The notes under the pieces: generated by a model
Databases searched by the model: none
The model's input: only the letters and a program-made list of their open reading frames with translations
What the model was told of the DNA's origin: nothing
Shown: one piece after another, positions 50,077 to 59,607 of the stretch
Numbering within the stretch: position 1 is the first letter of the stretch
Layout: the number at the start of each line of letters is the position of its first letter
From: Gilvimarinus japonicus
Lineage (GTDB): Bacteria; Pseudomonadota; Gammaproteobacteria; Pseudomonadales; Cellvibrionaceae
NCBI RefSeq assembly: GCF_042847215.1
Contig: NZ_AP031500.1
Location: 1,302,001 to 1,366,000 of the forward strand
Direction: 5' to 3'
Length of the DNA stretch: 64,000 nt
Position numbers and translations under genes: made by a program

Positions 50077-51048
50077 TTAGTCCATTAATTTTGCTTTGAT
50101 CCGCCTGGCGAAACGCTTCCAGCGCGGATCACCGCTCGCCCCTGTTTGGCTGTTTAGCCGGTGCTCAAGCCCTTCGGCGTGTGCGGTAAGGCTCGAGATA
50201 TTGTTGTATAACCGCTCCAGGTGCTGATCGCGACGTGTCAGCAATACTTTAATACGTTGGTAATCGTCATCGCTTAACGTGTGGCCGGGTTGGATGTGCT
50301 CCGGCAGCGGGCGCTCGACGTAAATGGTCGAGTGCGGTTTAACCATCTCTTCTTTGGGGCGCTCGGCGCTGTAAAAATACAGTGCCACGGATTTACGCGA
50401 GCGACTGTCGCTGTCACCTTCTGGCAGGTTGATGCGCTCAAAACCGTGCCAGGACCAAAAGGTTGTCTCAAAAATAACACAGCGATTAAACAGCGGGGTT
50501 ACCTTGGTGATGTCGTTTTGTTCCGGTTCAAGCCTGGGGTTTTTATGAAACTCAATCGCACCGCCCCAATCGTCTTGCCACTCGTGGTTTAGGTAAACGA
50601 TTAAGTTTAAACGACGGTAATGGCCGCTGGTGGGGTGCTTATTAAAATCGACGTGCGGGTCTAGATCTTGGCCGTGGCGGTTCTCGTGGGTGCCGCCACC
50701 AAAATAATTAGGGTCGTACAGTAACTCGGGAATGCCGGTAATCTGGCTGACCCAAGCTAAAAAGTCGGGTGACTTAACGGTATCGTCTAGGGTGACATAG
50801 GGTGTGCCTAAGCTGCGTACCCGGTCGTAGGTTGCTTTACGGCCAATGTTACCGTTTTCGTCACGGGCGTGTTTGTCGTCAAAGCCGGGAAACTTGTCCA
50901 GCAGTGATTGACAGAATTCGGGGGTAAAGAAGTTATCAATCACCAAGTGCCGAAAAGGCTTGGCGTGACTGAACTGATCTGCAAGAGATTCCGTGGCACT
51001 CCTCGTTGTTTCACTCAGAATGTCTGGTGCCTTAACGGGCTCGGACAT
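50077..51048 (-). CDS. 2-oxoglutarate/Fe(II)-dependent oxygenase (prolyl 4-hydroxylase type)
   Basis: The 323-residue protein has the double-stranded beta-helix iron site: DPHVDFNKH (His-x-Asp) about 120 residues in, and FWSWHGFERI with the distal His, followed by RSRKSVALYFYS, which supplies the 2OG-binding Arg. The N-terminal YLVIDNF-like segment (FRHLVIDNFFTPEFC) is typical of prolyl-4-hydroxylase-like enzymes. The C-terminal ~70 residues are basic and helical (TRRDQHLERLYNNISSL; RRIKAKLMD). ATG 51048 has AGAGAGGA upstream. It may hydroxylate a protein or be involved in a cell surface sugar pathway; the substrate is unknown. Confidence 0.88.
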   Translation of the reverse strand: MSEPVKAPDILSETTRSATESLADQFSHAKPFRHLVIDNFFTPEFCQSLLDKFPGFDDKHARDENGNIGRKATYDRVRSLGTPYVTLDDTVKSPDFLAWVSQITGIPELLYDPNYFGGGTHENRHGQDLDPHVDFNKHPTSGHYRRLNLIVYLNHEWQDDWGGAIEFHKNPRLEPEQNDITKVTPLFNRCVIFETTFWSWHGFERINLPEGDSDSRSRKSVALYFYSAERPKEEMVKPHSTIYVERPLPEHIQPGHTLSDDDYQRIKVLLTRRDQHLERLYNNISSLTAHAEGLEHRLNSQTGASGDPRWKRFARRIKAKLMD

Positions 51049-51141
51049 GGTAAATCCTCTCTGTACACACGGTATTGTGAATGGCAGATCAAGCGCGGCT
51101 AGGATCGCATAGTGCGTTAGGCCGGGCAACTCAAATGACGT

Positions 51142-51723
51142 TTACTGGCTGTGCAGTTGGTGCATAGCCTTGTTCCATTGACCTGCTACCGCGTCGGGTA
51201 GGGCGTCAATGGCGCGATCGATGGCGTCGTCGATGAGCTGTTGTTCGCTTTGTGGGGCACGCTTAAGTACGTGGCCGGTTACTTGCGCGGCCGACCCCGG
51301 GTGGCCCACGCCAAGGCGTATGCGGGCAAAGTCTTTACTGTTGCCCAGCGCACTAACGGTGTCGCGCAAGCCATTGTGCCCACCGTGGCCGCCACCGATT
51401 TTTAATCGGGCAACACCGGGGGGAAGGTCTAGCTCATCGTGAGCAACCAAAATCGCCTGCGGAGGAATTTTGTAGAACAGCGCGAGCGCGGCGATGGCTT
51501 TACCGCTGCGGTTCATAAAGGTGTTTGGTATAAGCAGGTGAACATTGCGGCCGCCGATGTTAACGCGGGCGGTATCACCAAAAAACTTTTTATCGGGGGA
51601 GAGACTGGCGCCTGACTGGCGAGCCAGTTCAGACACCAAGTCGGCACCAGCGTTATGGCGAGTCCGGTGGTAATCTGGGCCGGGGTTGCCCAAGCCTACA
51701 ATTAAGTCAACCGGTGTATCCAT
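51142..51723 (-). CDS. pth: Peptidyl-tRNA hydrolase
   Basis: The 193-residue enzyme recycles tRNA from peptidyl-tRNA dropped by stalled ribosomes. The catalytic histidine is in YHRTRHNAG (~21), with the conserved LLIPNTFMNRSG, ILVAHDELDLPPG and GGGHGGHNGLRD segments. Length matches the E. coli protein (194). It lies 30 bases behind rplY in the usual order. Confidence 0.97.
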   Translation of the reverse strand: MDTPVDLIVGLGNPGPDYHRTRHNAGADLVSELARQSGASLSPDKKFFGDTARVNIGGRNVHLLIPNTFMNRSGKAIAALALFYKIPPQAILVAHDELDLPPGVARLKIGGGHGGHNGLRDTVSALGNSKDFARIRLGVGHPGSAAQVTGHVLKRAPQSEQQLIDDAIDRAIDALPDAVAGQWNKAMHQLHSQ

Positions 51724-51753
51724 AACGCTGCGCCTTTAGCTGAAAGCGAATGC

Positions 51754-52392
51754 TTATTCGCTGTCGGCTTCACCTTCTTCTGCGTCTTCTGCATCATCAG
51801 CAGTAGCGCCTTTAGGCTTGTTGATGGCAACAACGGGCAGATCGTGATCTTCGCCGTGTGACAGAGCAACCGAGGTAACACCTTTTGGCAATTTAATGTC
51901 AGAGATGTGTACCACTTGGCCCAGCTCAACTTTAGCCAGATCCACTTCGATAAACTCAGGCAGGTCGGCAGGCAGACAGCTAACTTCCAGCTGTACCATG
52001 TTGTGCACGATGTTGCCGCCTTGGGTTTTAACGCCAACGCTGGTTTCTTCGTTTAAGAAGTGCAGTGGTACGCTGGTGTTCAGCTTCTTGGTTTTAGAAA
52101 CACGCATAAAGTCAGCGTGAATCAGCTGCGCTTTAGCCGGGTGACGTTGTAGATCTTTTAAAATCACGTCTTCGGCTTTGCCATCGATAACCAAGCTGAT
52201 GATGTGTGAGAAAAACGCTTCGCTTTCTAGGTGCTTGGTAAGCTCTTTGTGGCTAACGGTAATGTTGACGGGGTTTTTACGGCCACCGTAAACGATACCG
52301 GGAACCAGACCGGCCAAACGACGCAGGCGGCGGCTCGCACCTTTCCCTAAGTCGTCACGACCTTCTGCATTCAAAATAAAATCTTCACTCAT
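51754..52392 (-). CDS. rplY: 50S ribosomal protein L25/general stress protein Ctc
   Basis: The 212-residue protein is the long CTC-type L25 with an N-terminal 5S-rRNA-binding domain (GKGASRRLRRLAGLVPGIVY, ~17-36; DFMRVSKTKKL) and a C-terminal beta domain ending in an acidic tail (DDAEDAEEGEADSE). E. coli has only the first domain. Placed between prs and pth as in Pseudomonas. Confidence 0.96.
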   Translation of the reverse strand: MSEDFILNAEGRDDLGKGASRRLRRLAGLVPGIVYGGRKNPVNITVSHKELTKHLESEAFFSHIISLVIDGKAEDVILKDLQRHPAKAQLIHADFMRVSKTKKLNTSVPLHFLNEETSVGVKTQGGNIVHNMVQLEVSCLPADLPEFIEVDLAKVELGQVVHISDIKLPKGVTSVALSHGEDHDLPVVAINKPKGATADDAEDAEEGEADSE

Positions 52393-52498
52393 GAGAGTTT
52401 CCTTTAAGGTAAAACCACGAAGGTCCGCGACCAGAACGTTTCGTGGATTGGTTTTAGCCGCTGGTGCGGCGGGTTATCTAAACGATGCTGGCGAGTGG

Positions 52499-53443
52499 TT
52501 ACTCGCGGAACATGGCGCTTAGAGATTCTTCATTGCTAAGGCGGCGCACCGCCTCAGCCAACATGCGCGATAGCGTTAAGGTGCGCACTTTACCGCACTG
52601 CTTAATGGCATCGCTCAGCGGGATAGAGTCGGTTACCACCAGCTCATCCAGCTCAGAGTTATCTAAATTTTCGGCCGCTTTACCCGATAGTACCGGGTGT
52701 GTGGCGTAGGCAATAACCTTGGTGGCGCCTTGCTTTTTAAGGGCGCGAGCCGCGTTGCACAAAGTGCCAGCGGTATCGACCATGTCATCGACCAGTAAGC
52801 AGGTGCGGCCTTCGATCTCACCGATAATGTTCATAACTTCGGCAACATTGGCGCTGGGGCGGCGTTTATCGATAATCGCCAGATCCACGCCTAGTTGCTT
52901 GGCCACGGCGCGGGCGCGAACCACACCGCCGATATCTGGAGAGACAACCACCAAATCTTTAAACTGTTGTTTTTCGATGTCCTCCAGCAGCACTGGCGAG
53001 CCGTAGACGTTGTCGACGGGAACATCAAAAAAGCCCTGAATTTGTTCGGCGTGAAGGTCGACCGTTAGCAAGCGGTCGATGCCGGCGCCAACCATCATGT
53101 CGGCCACAACCTTGGCGGTAATGGGCACCCGGGCCGAGCGCACGCGACGATCTTGGCGGGCGTAACCAAAGTAGGGGACCACCGCCGTAATACGGCCGGC
53201 CGATGCGCGACGCAGGGCGTCGACCATCACAATCAGCTCGATTAGGTTGTCGTTGGTGGGCGCGCAAGTTGGCTGCACCACAAAAACATCCCTACCGCGA
53301 ACATTGACGTTAAGCTCGACGGCTACTTCGCCATCGCTGAACTGGGAGACGGAAACGTCGCCGAGACTCATACCCAAATGATCGACAATTCTTTGCGCCA
53401 AATCGGGGTTGGCATTGCCGGTAAAGACCATTAAGTCTGTCAC
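52499..53443 (-). CDS. prs: Ribose-phosphate pyrophosphokinase
   Basis: The 314-residue enzyme makes PRPP from ribose 5-phosphate and ATP for nucleotide, histidine and tryptophan synthesis. The signature sequences are YFGYARQDRRVR, TVDLHAEQIQGFFD and the PRPP-binding loop CLLVDDMVDTAGTL. It begins with GTG 53443, giving an N-terminus aligned with E. coli Prs; no nearer ATG fits. It sits upstream of rplY with about 100 bases between. Confidence 0.97.
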   Translation of the reverse strand: MTDLMVFTGNANPDLAQRIVDHLGMSLGDVSVSQFSDGEVAVELNVNVRGRDVFVVQPTCAPTNDNLIELIVMVDALRRASAGRITAVVPYFGYARQDRRVRSARVPITAKVVADMMVGAGIDRLLTVDLHAEQIQGFFDVPVDNVYGSPVLLEDIEKQQFKDLVVVSPDIGGVVRARAVAKQLGVDLAIIDKRRPSANVAEVMNIIGEIEGRTCLLVDDMVDTAGTLCNAARALKKQGATKVIAYATHPVLSGKAAENLDNSELDELVVTDSIPLSDAIKQCGKVRTLTLSRMLAEAVRRLSNEESLSAMFRE

Positions 53444-53636
53444 GTCAGGTACCTTTTTTGTCAGCTGTTCGGGTTGTTTGCTCTTAATTTTACAAAGGGC
53501 AATACAAAAACACCGCGCTTAGCGCAGTGTGGCGATGATAACCCGGCGACTGCCAGAGCGAGGTAGGTAATAAAGAAGTGCCTAGAAGCTCAAGCGGCAG
53601 AATGTTGTGCCAAGGGTACCGCGTCGCTTTGAAAAA

Positions 53637-53711
53637 TGGCTGGGGCGGAAGGATTCGAACCTTCGCATGACGGGATCAAAACCCGCTGCCTTACCGCTTG
53701 GCTACGCCCCA
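53637..53711 (-). tRNA. tRNA-Gln (TTG)
   Basis: On the minus strand this is a 75-nt cloverleaf TGGGGCGTAGCCAAGCGG...CCGCCCCAGCCA with anticodon loop TTTTGAT (TTG), T loop TTCGAAT and encoded CCA. It lies between ispE and prs, as in Pseudomonas. Confidence 0.95.
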
Positions 53712-53719
53712 GTAGCAAC

Positions 53720-54577
53720 TTAATCAGGAATCAGGTTGTAGTATGGCGCCTTGTTGATTCCGCGACCGATAAATCCGGTCATGCCCGCTGGTCGTTGAGC
53801 AAATACTTGCTCGGCTTTAGCGGCTGAATCAAAGGCGGCAAATACGCACGCTCCTGTTCCGGTCATTCTCGCATGGTTAGAAAATTTCTTCAACCAAATC
53901 AGTGCTTTATCTACTTCTTTATAAAGCGACCTAACCAGAGATTGGCAATCGTTTTGAGAGCCCCCCTGCGAGAAGGCCGCTACTTTAATGGGGCGTGTGT
54001 CTCTTGTCAAATCTTTGTGGCAAAAAACTTCACGGGTGCTTACATGGCAATCAGGGCAAAGCACTAAAAACCATTTTTCGGGCAGTAACATGGGGGTTAG
54101 CTGTTCGCCTATGCCCTCGGCCCAGGCCGATTGGCCCTGAACAAATACTGGTACGTCTGCCCCGAGGGTGCGGCCGATTTCCATTAGGGCTTTGCGTGAG
54201 CTGCCAGCGCGCCATAAATGGTTAAGGCCAATGAGCGTGGTGGCGGCGTTTGAGCTGCCGCCGCCAATACCGCCGCCCATTGGTAGGCGTTTGTCCAGGT
54301 GTATGTCGGCGCCCATTTGGGGCAGACCGCGCGCCTCCATGTTGGCCTGTAAGGCGATGGCGGCGCGGTAAATTAAATTTTCCGTGGGCGCCACACCCGG
54401 TAAATCGGGCGCGATGGTTATGGTGTCGTCTTGGCGCGCACGAAACGTTAGTTGATCACCGGTGTCGAGTAGCTGAAATAGCGTTTGCAAATTGTGGTAG
54501 CCATCCGCGCGGCGTCCGTTGATATGCAAAAACAAATTGAGCTTGGCCGGTGAGGTGAGGGTGAGAGTATCAGTCAT
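53720..54577 (-). CDS. ispE: 4-diphosphocytidyl-2-C-methyl-D-erythritol kinase
   Basis: The 285-residue GHMP kinase of the MEP isoprenoid pathway has the motif KLPMGGGIGGGSSNAATTL (~93-111), N-terminal SPAKLNLFLHINGRRADGYH (~9-28), and GTGACVFAAF near the end. It stands between lolB and tRNA-Gln/prs, the common gammaproteobacterial order. Confidence 0.96.
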   Translation of the reverse strand: MTDTLTLTSPAKLNLFLHINGRRADGYHNLQTLFQLLDTGDQLTFRARQDDTITIAPDLPGVAPTENLIYRAAIALQANMEARGLPQMGADIHLDKRLPMGGGIGGGSSNAATTLIGLNHLWRAGSSRKALMEIGRTLGADVPVFVQGQSAWAEGIGEQLTPMLLPEKWFLVLCPDCHVSTREVFCHKDLTRDTRPIKVAAFSQGGSQNDCQSLVRSLYKEVDKALIWLKKFSNHARMTGTGACVFAAFDSAAKAEQVFAQRPAGMTGFIGRGINKAPYYNLIPD

Positions 54578-54623
54578 GGCTATAGTGCTGCGTGATATTG
54601 AAGTTTATGTAGGAGCGGGCCAG

Positions 54624-55286
54624 TTACTGGTGCGTGGCGTTTGCTTGGGTTGTTTGCCAGTCGTACACGGCGATGACCAAGCGCATAGATTGCTTATCAT
54701 CAAGCTCGCGGGTAGCGATGATTTTACCGGGCAAAAAAACATCGTTTACCGCTTGGTAGCCCGAGTAAGACAGCTGCCAGCCGGCTTGGTTGAGTGTTTT
54801 TAACAAGCCGTTATGGTCGCGGGTTAAGTTGTCGATGGGTAGCGTTTGTGCTGGCAACCCCAGTAGCCAATCTGTAAGAAGGCTAACGGGTAGCTCCCAG
54901 CCAGTTTGTTGGTACAGCAGCGCCTCGGCGCTTGCGGCCCGCAGTGGTTCTGCATCGGGTTGGGTCAAGGTGACACTGTTGGGGTCGCCGTTAAGCGCTA
55001 CCCGGCCCTGTCCCAGTGGGCCCGATAAACTGATGTAAAAATCGTCTGGGTTTTGCTGCCAGTCGAGTCGCGCCGAGCCGTTTTGCGCCGGCGAGCGCAG
55101 TCCGGCTTTGGCTTTTAAGTGCCACTGCTTAATCGTGCGCAAGCGTTGCTCGTGCGCAAGTGAGTTGACCGGCTCGGTGGGGGCCGGGCCGGGCGTTTGT
55201 GCACAGTGGCTTAGTAGCAGTATGGCCAGCAGTGCGGCAGTGGTTTTAACGGCGCGCACAGTGGCGTTAAATTGGTGTGTCGGCAT
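54624..55286 (-). CDS. lolB: Outer membrane lipoprotein receptor LolB
   Basis: The 220-residue lipoprotein accepts lipoproteins from LolA and inserts them in the outer membrane. It has a lipobox LSHC (Cys28), the WHLKAKAGLRSP beta strand and GWQLSYSGYQ near the C-terminus, which match the family. The gene overlaps the TPR lipoprotein gene by 20 bases and precedes ispE by 46 bases. Confidence 0.92.
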   Translation of the reverse strand: MPTHQFNATVRAVKTTAALLAILLLSHCAQTPGPAPTEPVNSLAHEQRLRTIKQWHLKAKAGLRSPAQNGSARLDWQQNPDDFYISLSGPLGQGRVALNGDPNSVTLTQPDAEPLRAASAEALLYQQTGWELPVSLLTDWLLGLPAQTLPIDNLTRDHNGLLKTLNQAGWQLSYSGYQAVNDVFLPGKIIATRELDDKQSMRLVIAVYDWQTTQANATHQ

Positions 55287-57000
55287 CTATTTTTAGGCGT
55301 TGTAGGGTGCGTAGGATGTAGCGGCTTTGTGGCTCTAGTTCGAGCCCGCTGCGCCAAATATTAAGGGCGGCTTCGCGCTGGCCCGATACCCACAACACCT
55401 CGCCCAGATGTGCGGCAATTTCGTCGTCGGGGTAAAGCTCCATGGCCTGCTCTAAATATTGTTGCGCCTGCTCTAGGTTGCCGAGTTTGTATTGTACCCA
55501 GCCCATGCTGTCGATGGTGGCCGGGTCGTTGGGCTGTTGTTCTAATGCGCGTTTAATGTAGTCGTAGGCCTCGGCGTAGCGTTCAGTTTGATCGGCCAGA
55601 ATGTAGCCCAGCGCATTGAGGGCGGGCGCGTTGTTGGGGTCGTACTCCAAAATGTTGCGCAGGTCGGCCTCGGCTAAATCGATGCGGCCTAAACGCTCGT
55701 GCAGCATGCTGCGCGCGTATAGCAGGCTGCCACTGTTGGGGGCTTCTTGCAGTGCTCGCCCTAAAACGGCGATTGCTAATTCGTCCTCGCCAGCTTCCAG
55801 TAAGCTTTGACTGTACAGCAGGGCTAAGCGCTCGTGTTGTTCGGGTAAGTCGTGGCGCAGTTGTTGGTAAAAACTTTCGGCGCTGGCCGGTTGGTCGAGT
55901 TGCAAGTAAATCGACAGTACCCGGGCGGCGGCTCGCGAGAAGTCTTCGCCCACTTGCACTTGGCGATAGTGCTCAATGGCCAGCTCTGGCTCGTCGTTTT
56001 GCTCGGCCAGCTTGCCCAGATAAAAATGCGCACCGTCGGCCTGTTGATCGATATCCAGAAGGTCTCGATAACTGGCGGCGGCTGTGTCAGTGTCGCCGCG
56101 CTCCTCGGCTACCAGTGCTAACGCCATCAGCAGCTCGGGGTCGCGGGGGTTGGCATCAACCAGTTGCTGAAATTGCTGCTGCGCCTGATCTAAATGCTCA
56201 AATGTCAACAACCGCGCATACTGCAGACGCAAGCGAGTGTTATTGGGGGCGAGTTTTAGCTGATCGTTGACCAGCTTGAGGGCGGCGGCGTTATCGCCGC
56301 GCTGGTGCAATAAACCGCTGCTGAGTATCAACGCCGGCACGTTGTCGGGCGCTAGTTCACGGGCGCGCTTGGCTATCGTTAGGGCGCCGTCTAAATCGCC
56401 CTGCTGCTGGTGCAGCAAACCGGTGCCGATCAGTAGTGGCACATTGTTGGGTTGCTCGGCCAGTAGTTGCTCGTATTGCTCTAGCAGAACTTCGCGCTGG
56501 GTGTCGGTCGCGGTTGCCGCGTTGGCCGCAATGCTTTGCAGAAGGGCACCGTTGTCGCGGGTATGGGCGCCGCGGGTGCGCTCTAGGGCCTCGAGTAAGT
56601 GGCCGGCATCAATTTGCGCCAAAATCGCCGCCGCCTGCGCGTCTTGGTTGTCGGGCGCGGCGTCAGCCCATAACGTAGATGAGGTTAAGATCGCCTCATC
56701 TACCCCCATATAACGGGCAATCATGTAAGCGCGCTCAGCTACTTGCGGGTCTTGAGTTTGATTGGCCTGTTGTAAGTAGTTGGCCAGGGAGACGTCCAGA
56801 CGACCACGGCTGCCGGCTAGCTCGGCGCTCAGTAAGGCGTATAGCGTGTCGCTGGTGAACGGCCGGGCAGGCAGTGGCTCCGGCGCAACGGCGGCAGTCG
56901 GCTTGGGCTCCGGGGGCGCGATTTCTGGCGTTGGCTGCTGGGCACAACCCAGTAGGCCGCTAAGCACGGTGGCATAAATCGTTAAATGTACGGCTTTCAT
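55267..57000 (-). CDS. TPR-repeat lipoprotein
   Basis: The 577-residue protein has a lipobox LLGC (Cys19), a Pro/Ala-rich linker and about 12-14 tetratricopeptide units through to the end (for example NAPALNALGYILADQTERYA and DPATIDSMGWVQYKLGNLEQ). It matches in place and architecture the TPR lipoprotein upstream of lolB in Pseudomonas (PA4667 type). It likely acts as an envelope scaffold; no enzyme activity is visible. It is divergent from hemA. Confidence 0.88.
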   Translation of the reverse strand: MKAVHLTIYATVLSGLLGCAQQPTPEIAPPEPKPTAAVAPEPLPARPFTSDTLYALLSAELAGSRGRLDVSLANYLQQANQTQDPQVAERAYMIARYMGVDEAILTSSTLWADAAPDNQDAQAAAILAQIDAGHLLEALERTRGAHTRDNGALLQSIAANAATATDTQREVLLEQYEQLLAEQPNNVPLLIGTGLLHQQQGDLDGALTIAKRARELAPDNVPALILSSGLLHQRGDNAAALKLVNDQLKLAPNNTRLRLQYARLLTFEHLDQAQQQFQQLVDANPRDPELLMALALVAEERGDTDTAAASYRDLLDIDQQADGAHFYLGKLAEQNDEPELAIEHYRQVQVGEDFSRAAARVLSIYLQLDQPASAESFYQQLRHDLPEQHERLALLYSQSLLEAGEDELAIAVLGRALQEAPNSGSLLYARSMLHERLGRIDLAEADLRNILEYDPNNAPALNALGYILADQTERYAEAYDYIKRALEQQPNDPATIDSMGWVQYKLGNLEQAQQYLEQAMELYPDDEIAAHLGEVLWVSGQREAALNIWRSGLELEPQSRYILRTLQRLKIDADTPI

Positions 57001-57190
57001 GTTCGCTTCCTAAACGTAAAACAGGTTCAGCACGATGCTTTCTTGGGTCCCGCCGTGGTGTGTTTCGGGGGGTAAAGCGTTCATATGACAGGGCATTGGC
57101 CAGTCCGTGATAAAATGCTACTTGTCAGCAGGCTTTGCTAGCTGGACAATGACGCCCTTTGAATCTTGTATCGGTAATGACCCAAACTGC

Positions 57191-58525
57191 ATGACATTAT
57201 TGGCTTTTGGCATCAATCATACAACCGCCCCTCTGCATATTCGCGAGCGGGTAGCGTTTGCGCCGGATGCGGCCGTCGCGGCACTGTTGGCCTTAAAAAG
57301 CCAGGCGGGTGCCGATGAGGCGGTAATTTTGTCGACCTGTAATCGTACCGAGCTGTATTTACACAGCCAACAAGAGCCAAGTGTACTGCTGGATTGGCTC
57401 GTGGGCCATTCGAGTGTCTCAAAAGATGAATTGGCCGAGTGTCACTATTTGTACGCCGGTGATCAAGCCCTGCGCCATATGATGAAAGTCGCCGGTGGGC
57501 TGGACTCGCTGGTGTTGGGCGAGCCGCAAATTTTAGGACAAATGAAGTCCGCCTATGCCACCTCCGAAGAGGCGGGCGCGTTGGGCGCACATTTACGCCG
57601 CGCGTTTCAGCAGGCGTTTGCGGTGGCAAAGCAAGTGCGTACGCAAACCGCCATTGGCCAAAATCCGGTGTCGGTGGCTTATACCGCGGTCACCTTAGCG
57701 CAGCGGATTTTCTCAGATTTAAAGCAAGATACCGCGCTGCTTATTGGCGCCGGCGAAACCATCGAGCTGGTGGCTCAGCATTTGGCCGAGCAGGGCATTA
57801 AGCACATTATTGTGGCCAACCGCACCTTGGGCCGGGCGCAAAAGCTGGCCGAACGCTTTGGTGGTGAGGCCGTGTTGCTGGCGGATATTCCGGCCTGCTT
57901 ACCGCGAGCCGATATTGTAATTTCGTCCACGGCCAGCCAATTGCCTTTGCTGGGCAAAGGTGCGGTCGAGACAGCCTTAAAAAAGCGCAAGCACAAGCCT
58001 ATGTTTATGCTGGATATCGCCGTGCCGCGTGATATCGAAGAGCAAGTGGGTGAGTTAGACGATGTGTATTTATACACCGTCGATGACTTACACGTGGTTA
58101 TTGAACAAAACAAAAAAAGCCGGGCCGAAGCCGCCGATGATGCCCTAGGTATTATCGAGCAAGGCATCGCTGCGTTCTCCCGTGAGCTGCGGGCGATGGA
58201 CGCGGTGGATACCATTAAAGCTTACCGCTCTAAGGCCGATGAATTGCGCACCCAAGAGCTGGAAAAAGCGCTTAAATTACTGCAAAGCGGCGCCGAGCCA
58301 GATAAAGCCCTGGCGCAGTTAGCTCGCAATTTAACGAATAAGTTACTCCACGCGCCGACCACAGCTTTGCGCGAGGCGAGTGCCAATGGTGAGTACGAGA
58401 CAGTGCGAATCGCACACCGGTTGTTTGCCATTACCGAAGACGATATTGAGCAGCAATCGGGCGTGGTTAGTCCGTTAAATAACGCGACGACCGACCCCCA
58501 CAACGCGGATGAAAGCGAGACATAA
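57191..58525 (+). CDS. hemA: Glutamyl-tRNA reductase
   Basis: The 444-residue enzyme commits glutamate to tetrapyrrole synthesis. The catalytic cysteine is in LSTCNRTELY (~50), the dimer helix and NADPH domain have LIGAGETIELV, and MLDIAVPRDIE is the signature near the middle. The C-terminus has a long helix plus an extra 30-residue tail. ATG 57191 begins exactly where the family begins (MTLLAFGINHTTAP), although the frame opens earlier and a good ribosome binding site is absent. It overlaps prfA by one base. Confidence 0.95.
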   Translation: MTLLAFGINHTTAPLHIRERVAFAPDAAVAALLALKSQAGADEAVILSTCNRTELYLHSQQEPSVLLDWLVGHSSVSKDELAECHYLYAGDQALRHMMKVAGGLDSLVLGEPQILGQMKSAYATSEEAGALGAHLRRAFQQAFAVAKQVRTQTAIGQNPVSVAYTAVTLAQRIFSDLKQDTALLIGAGETIELVAQHLAEQGIKHIIVANRTLGRAQKLAERFGGEAVLLADIPACLPRADIVISSTASQLPLLGKGAVETALKKRKHKPMFMLDIAVPRDIEEQVGELDDVYLYTVDDLHVVIEQNKKSRAEAADDALGIIEQGIAAFSRELRAMDAVDTIKAYRSKADELRTQELEKALKLLQSGAEPDKALAQLARNLTNKLLHAPTTALREASANGEYETVRIAHRLFAITEDDIEQQSGVVSPLNNATTDPHNADESET

Positions 58526-59607
58526 TGAAAGCCTCTATTTTAGAAAAGCTGGATAGATTAAGTGAGCGCAACGAAGAGGTTAGCGCACTGCTTTCCGATG
58601 CCGATGTTATTAGCGATCAAAATAAATTTCGCGATTTGTCTAAAGAATACGCCGAGCTTGAGCCGTTAATTGCCTCGTACGATCGTTACCGCACGGTGTT
58701 AGAAGATTTAGCCGAAGCGCAATCGATGCTGGATGAAGGCGATCCGGAGATGCGCGAAATGGCGCGCGAAGAGATAGACTCCGCCGGTGAAACAAAAGCC
58801 GAGCTCGAAGCCGAGCTGCAAATGTTGCTGTTGCCAAAAGACCCGAACGACGACAAAAACGTGTTTTTGGAAATTCGCGCCGGCACCGGTGGCGATGAAG
58901 CGGCGATTTTTTCGGGCGATTTGTTCCGCATGTACTCGCGCTATTGCGAGCAGCGCGGTTGGCGCATTGAAGTGCTGAGTGAAAACCTTGGCGAGCACGG
59001 TGGCTATAAGGAGTTAATTACCCGCGTGAGTGGCGCCAATGTGTACGCCAGCTTAAAGTTTGAGTCCGGTGCGCACCGGGTACAACGTGTACCCGAGACA
59101 GAATCCCAGGGCCGCATTCACACGTCGGCGTGCACCGTGGCGGTGATGCCCGAGGCCGATGAGTTGGATGAAGTGGCCATCAACAAAAACGATATTAAAG
59201 TGGATACCTTTCGCGCCTCGGGCGCCGGTGGTCAGCACGTTAACAAAACCGACTCGGCGATTCGTATTACCCACATCCCAAGCGGGGTGGTGGTCGAGTG
59301 TCAGGATGAGCGCTCGCAACACAAAAACCGTGCTCGCGCTATGTCACTGCTGGCGGCAAAACTTAAAAGCTCGCAAGAAGAAAACGCGGCGGCGTCTATC
59401 GCCGAAGAGCGTAAGTCGCTGGTCGGTAGCGGCGATCGCTCCGAGCGTATTCGCACCTACAATTACCCGCAAGGGCGGGTGACCGATCATCGAATTAACT
59501 TAACCTTGTACAAGCTTGATGAGGTGATGCAAGGCGCGTTGGGTGAAGTCATTCAGCCGTTAACCCACGAGTTTCAGGCCGACCAGTTAGCCGCTTTGGC
59601 AGAATAG
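58525..59607 (+). CDS. prfA: Peptide chain release factor 1
   Basis: The 360-residue class I release factor decodes UAA and UAG. The peptidyl-tRNA hydrolysis motif GGQ lies in RASGAGGQHVNKTDSA (~230-245), and the tripeptide anticodon region sits before it. It has the same length as E. coli RF1 and overlaps hemA and prmC by one base each, so the three genes are coupled. Confidence 0.97.
   Translation: MKASILEKLDRLSERNEEVSALLSDADVISDQNKFRDLSKEYAELEPLIASYDRYRTVLEDLAEAQSMLDEGDPEMREMAREEIDSAGETKAELEAELQMLLLPKDPNDDKNVFLEIRAGTGGDEAAIFSGDLFRMYSRYCEQRGWRIEVLSENLGEHGGYKELITRVSGANVYASLKFESGAHRVQRVPETESQGRIHTSACTVAVMPEADELDEVAINKNDIKVDTFRASGAGGQHVNKTDSAIRITHIPSGVVVECQDERSQHKNRARAMSLLAAKLKSSQEENAAASIAEERKSLVGSGDRSERIRTYNYPQGRVTDHRINLTLYKLDEVMQGALGEVIQPLTHEFQADQLAALAE

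Noticed and set aside
53636..53827. Plus-strand 63-codon frame
   Set aside because: It runs over tRNA-Gln and the end of ispE.
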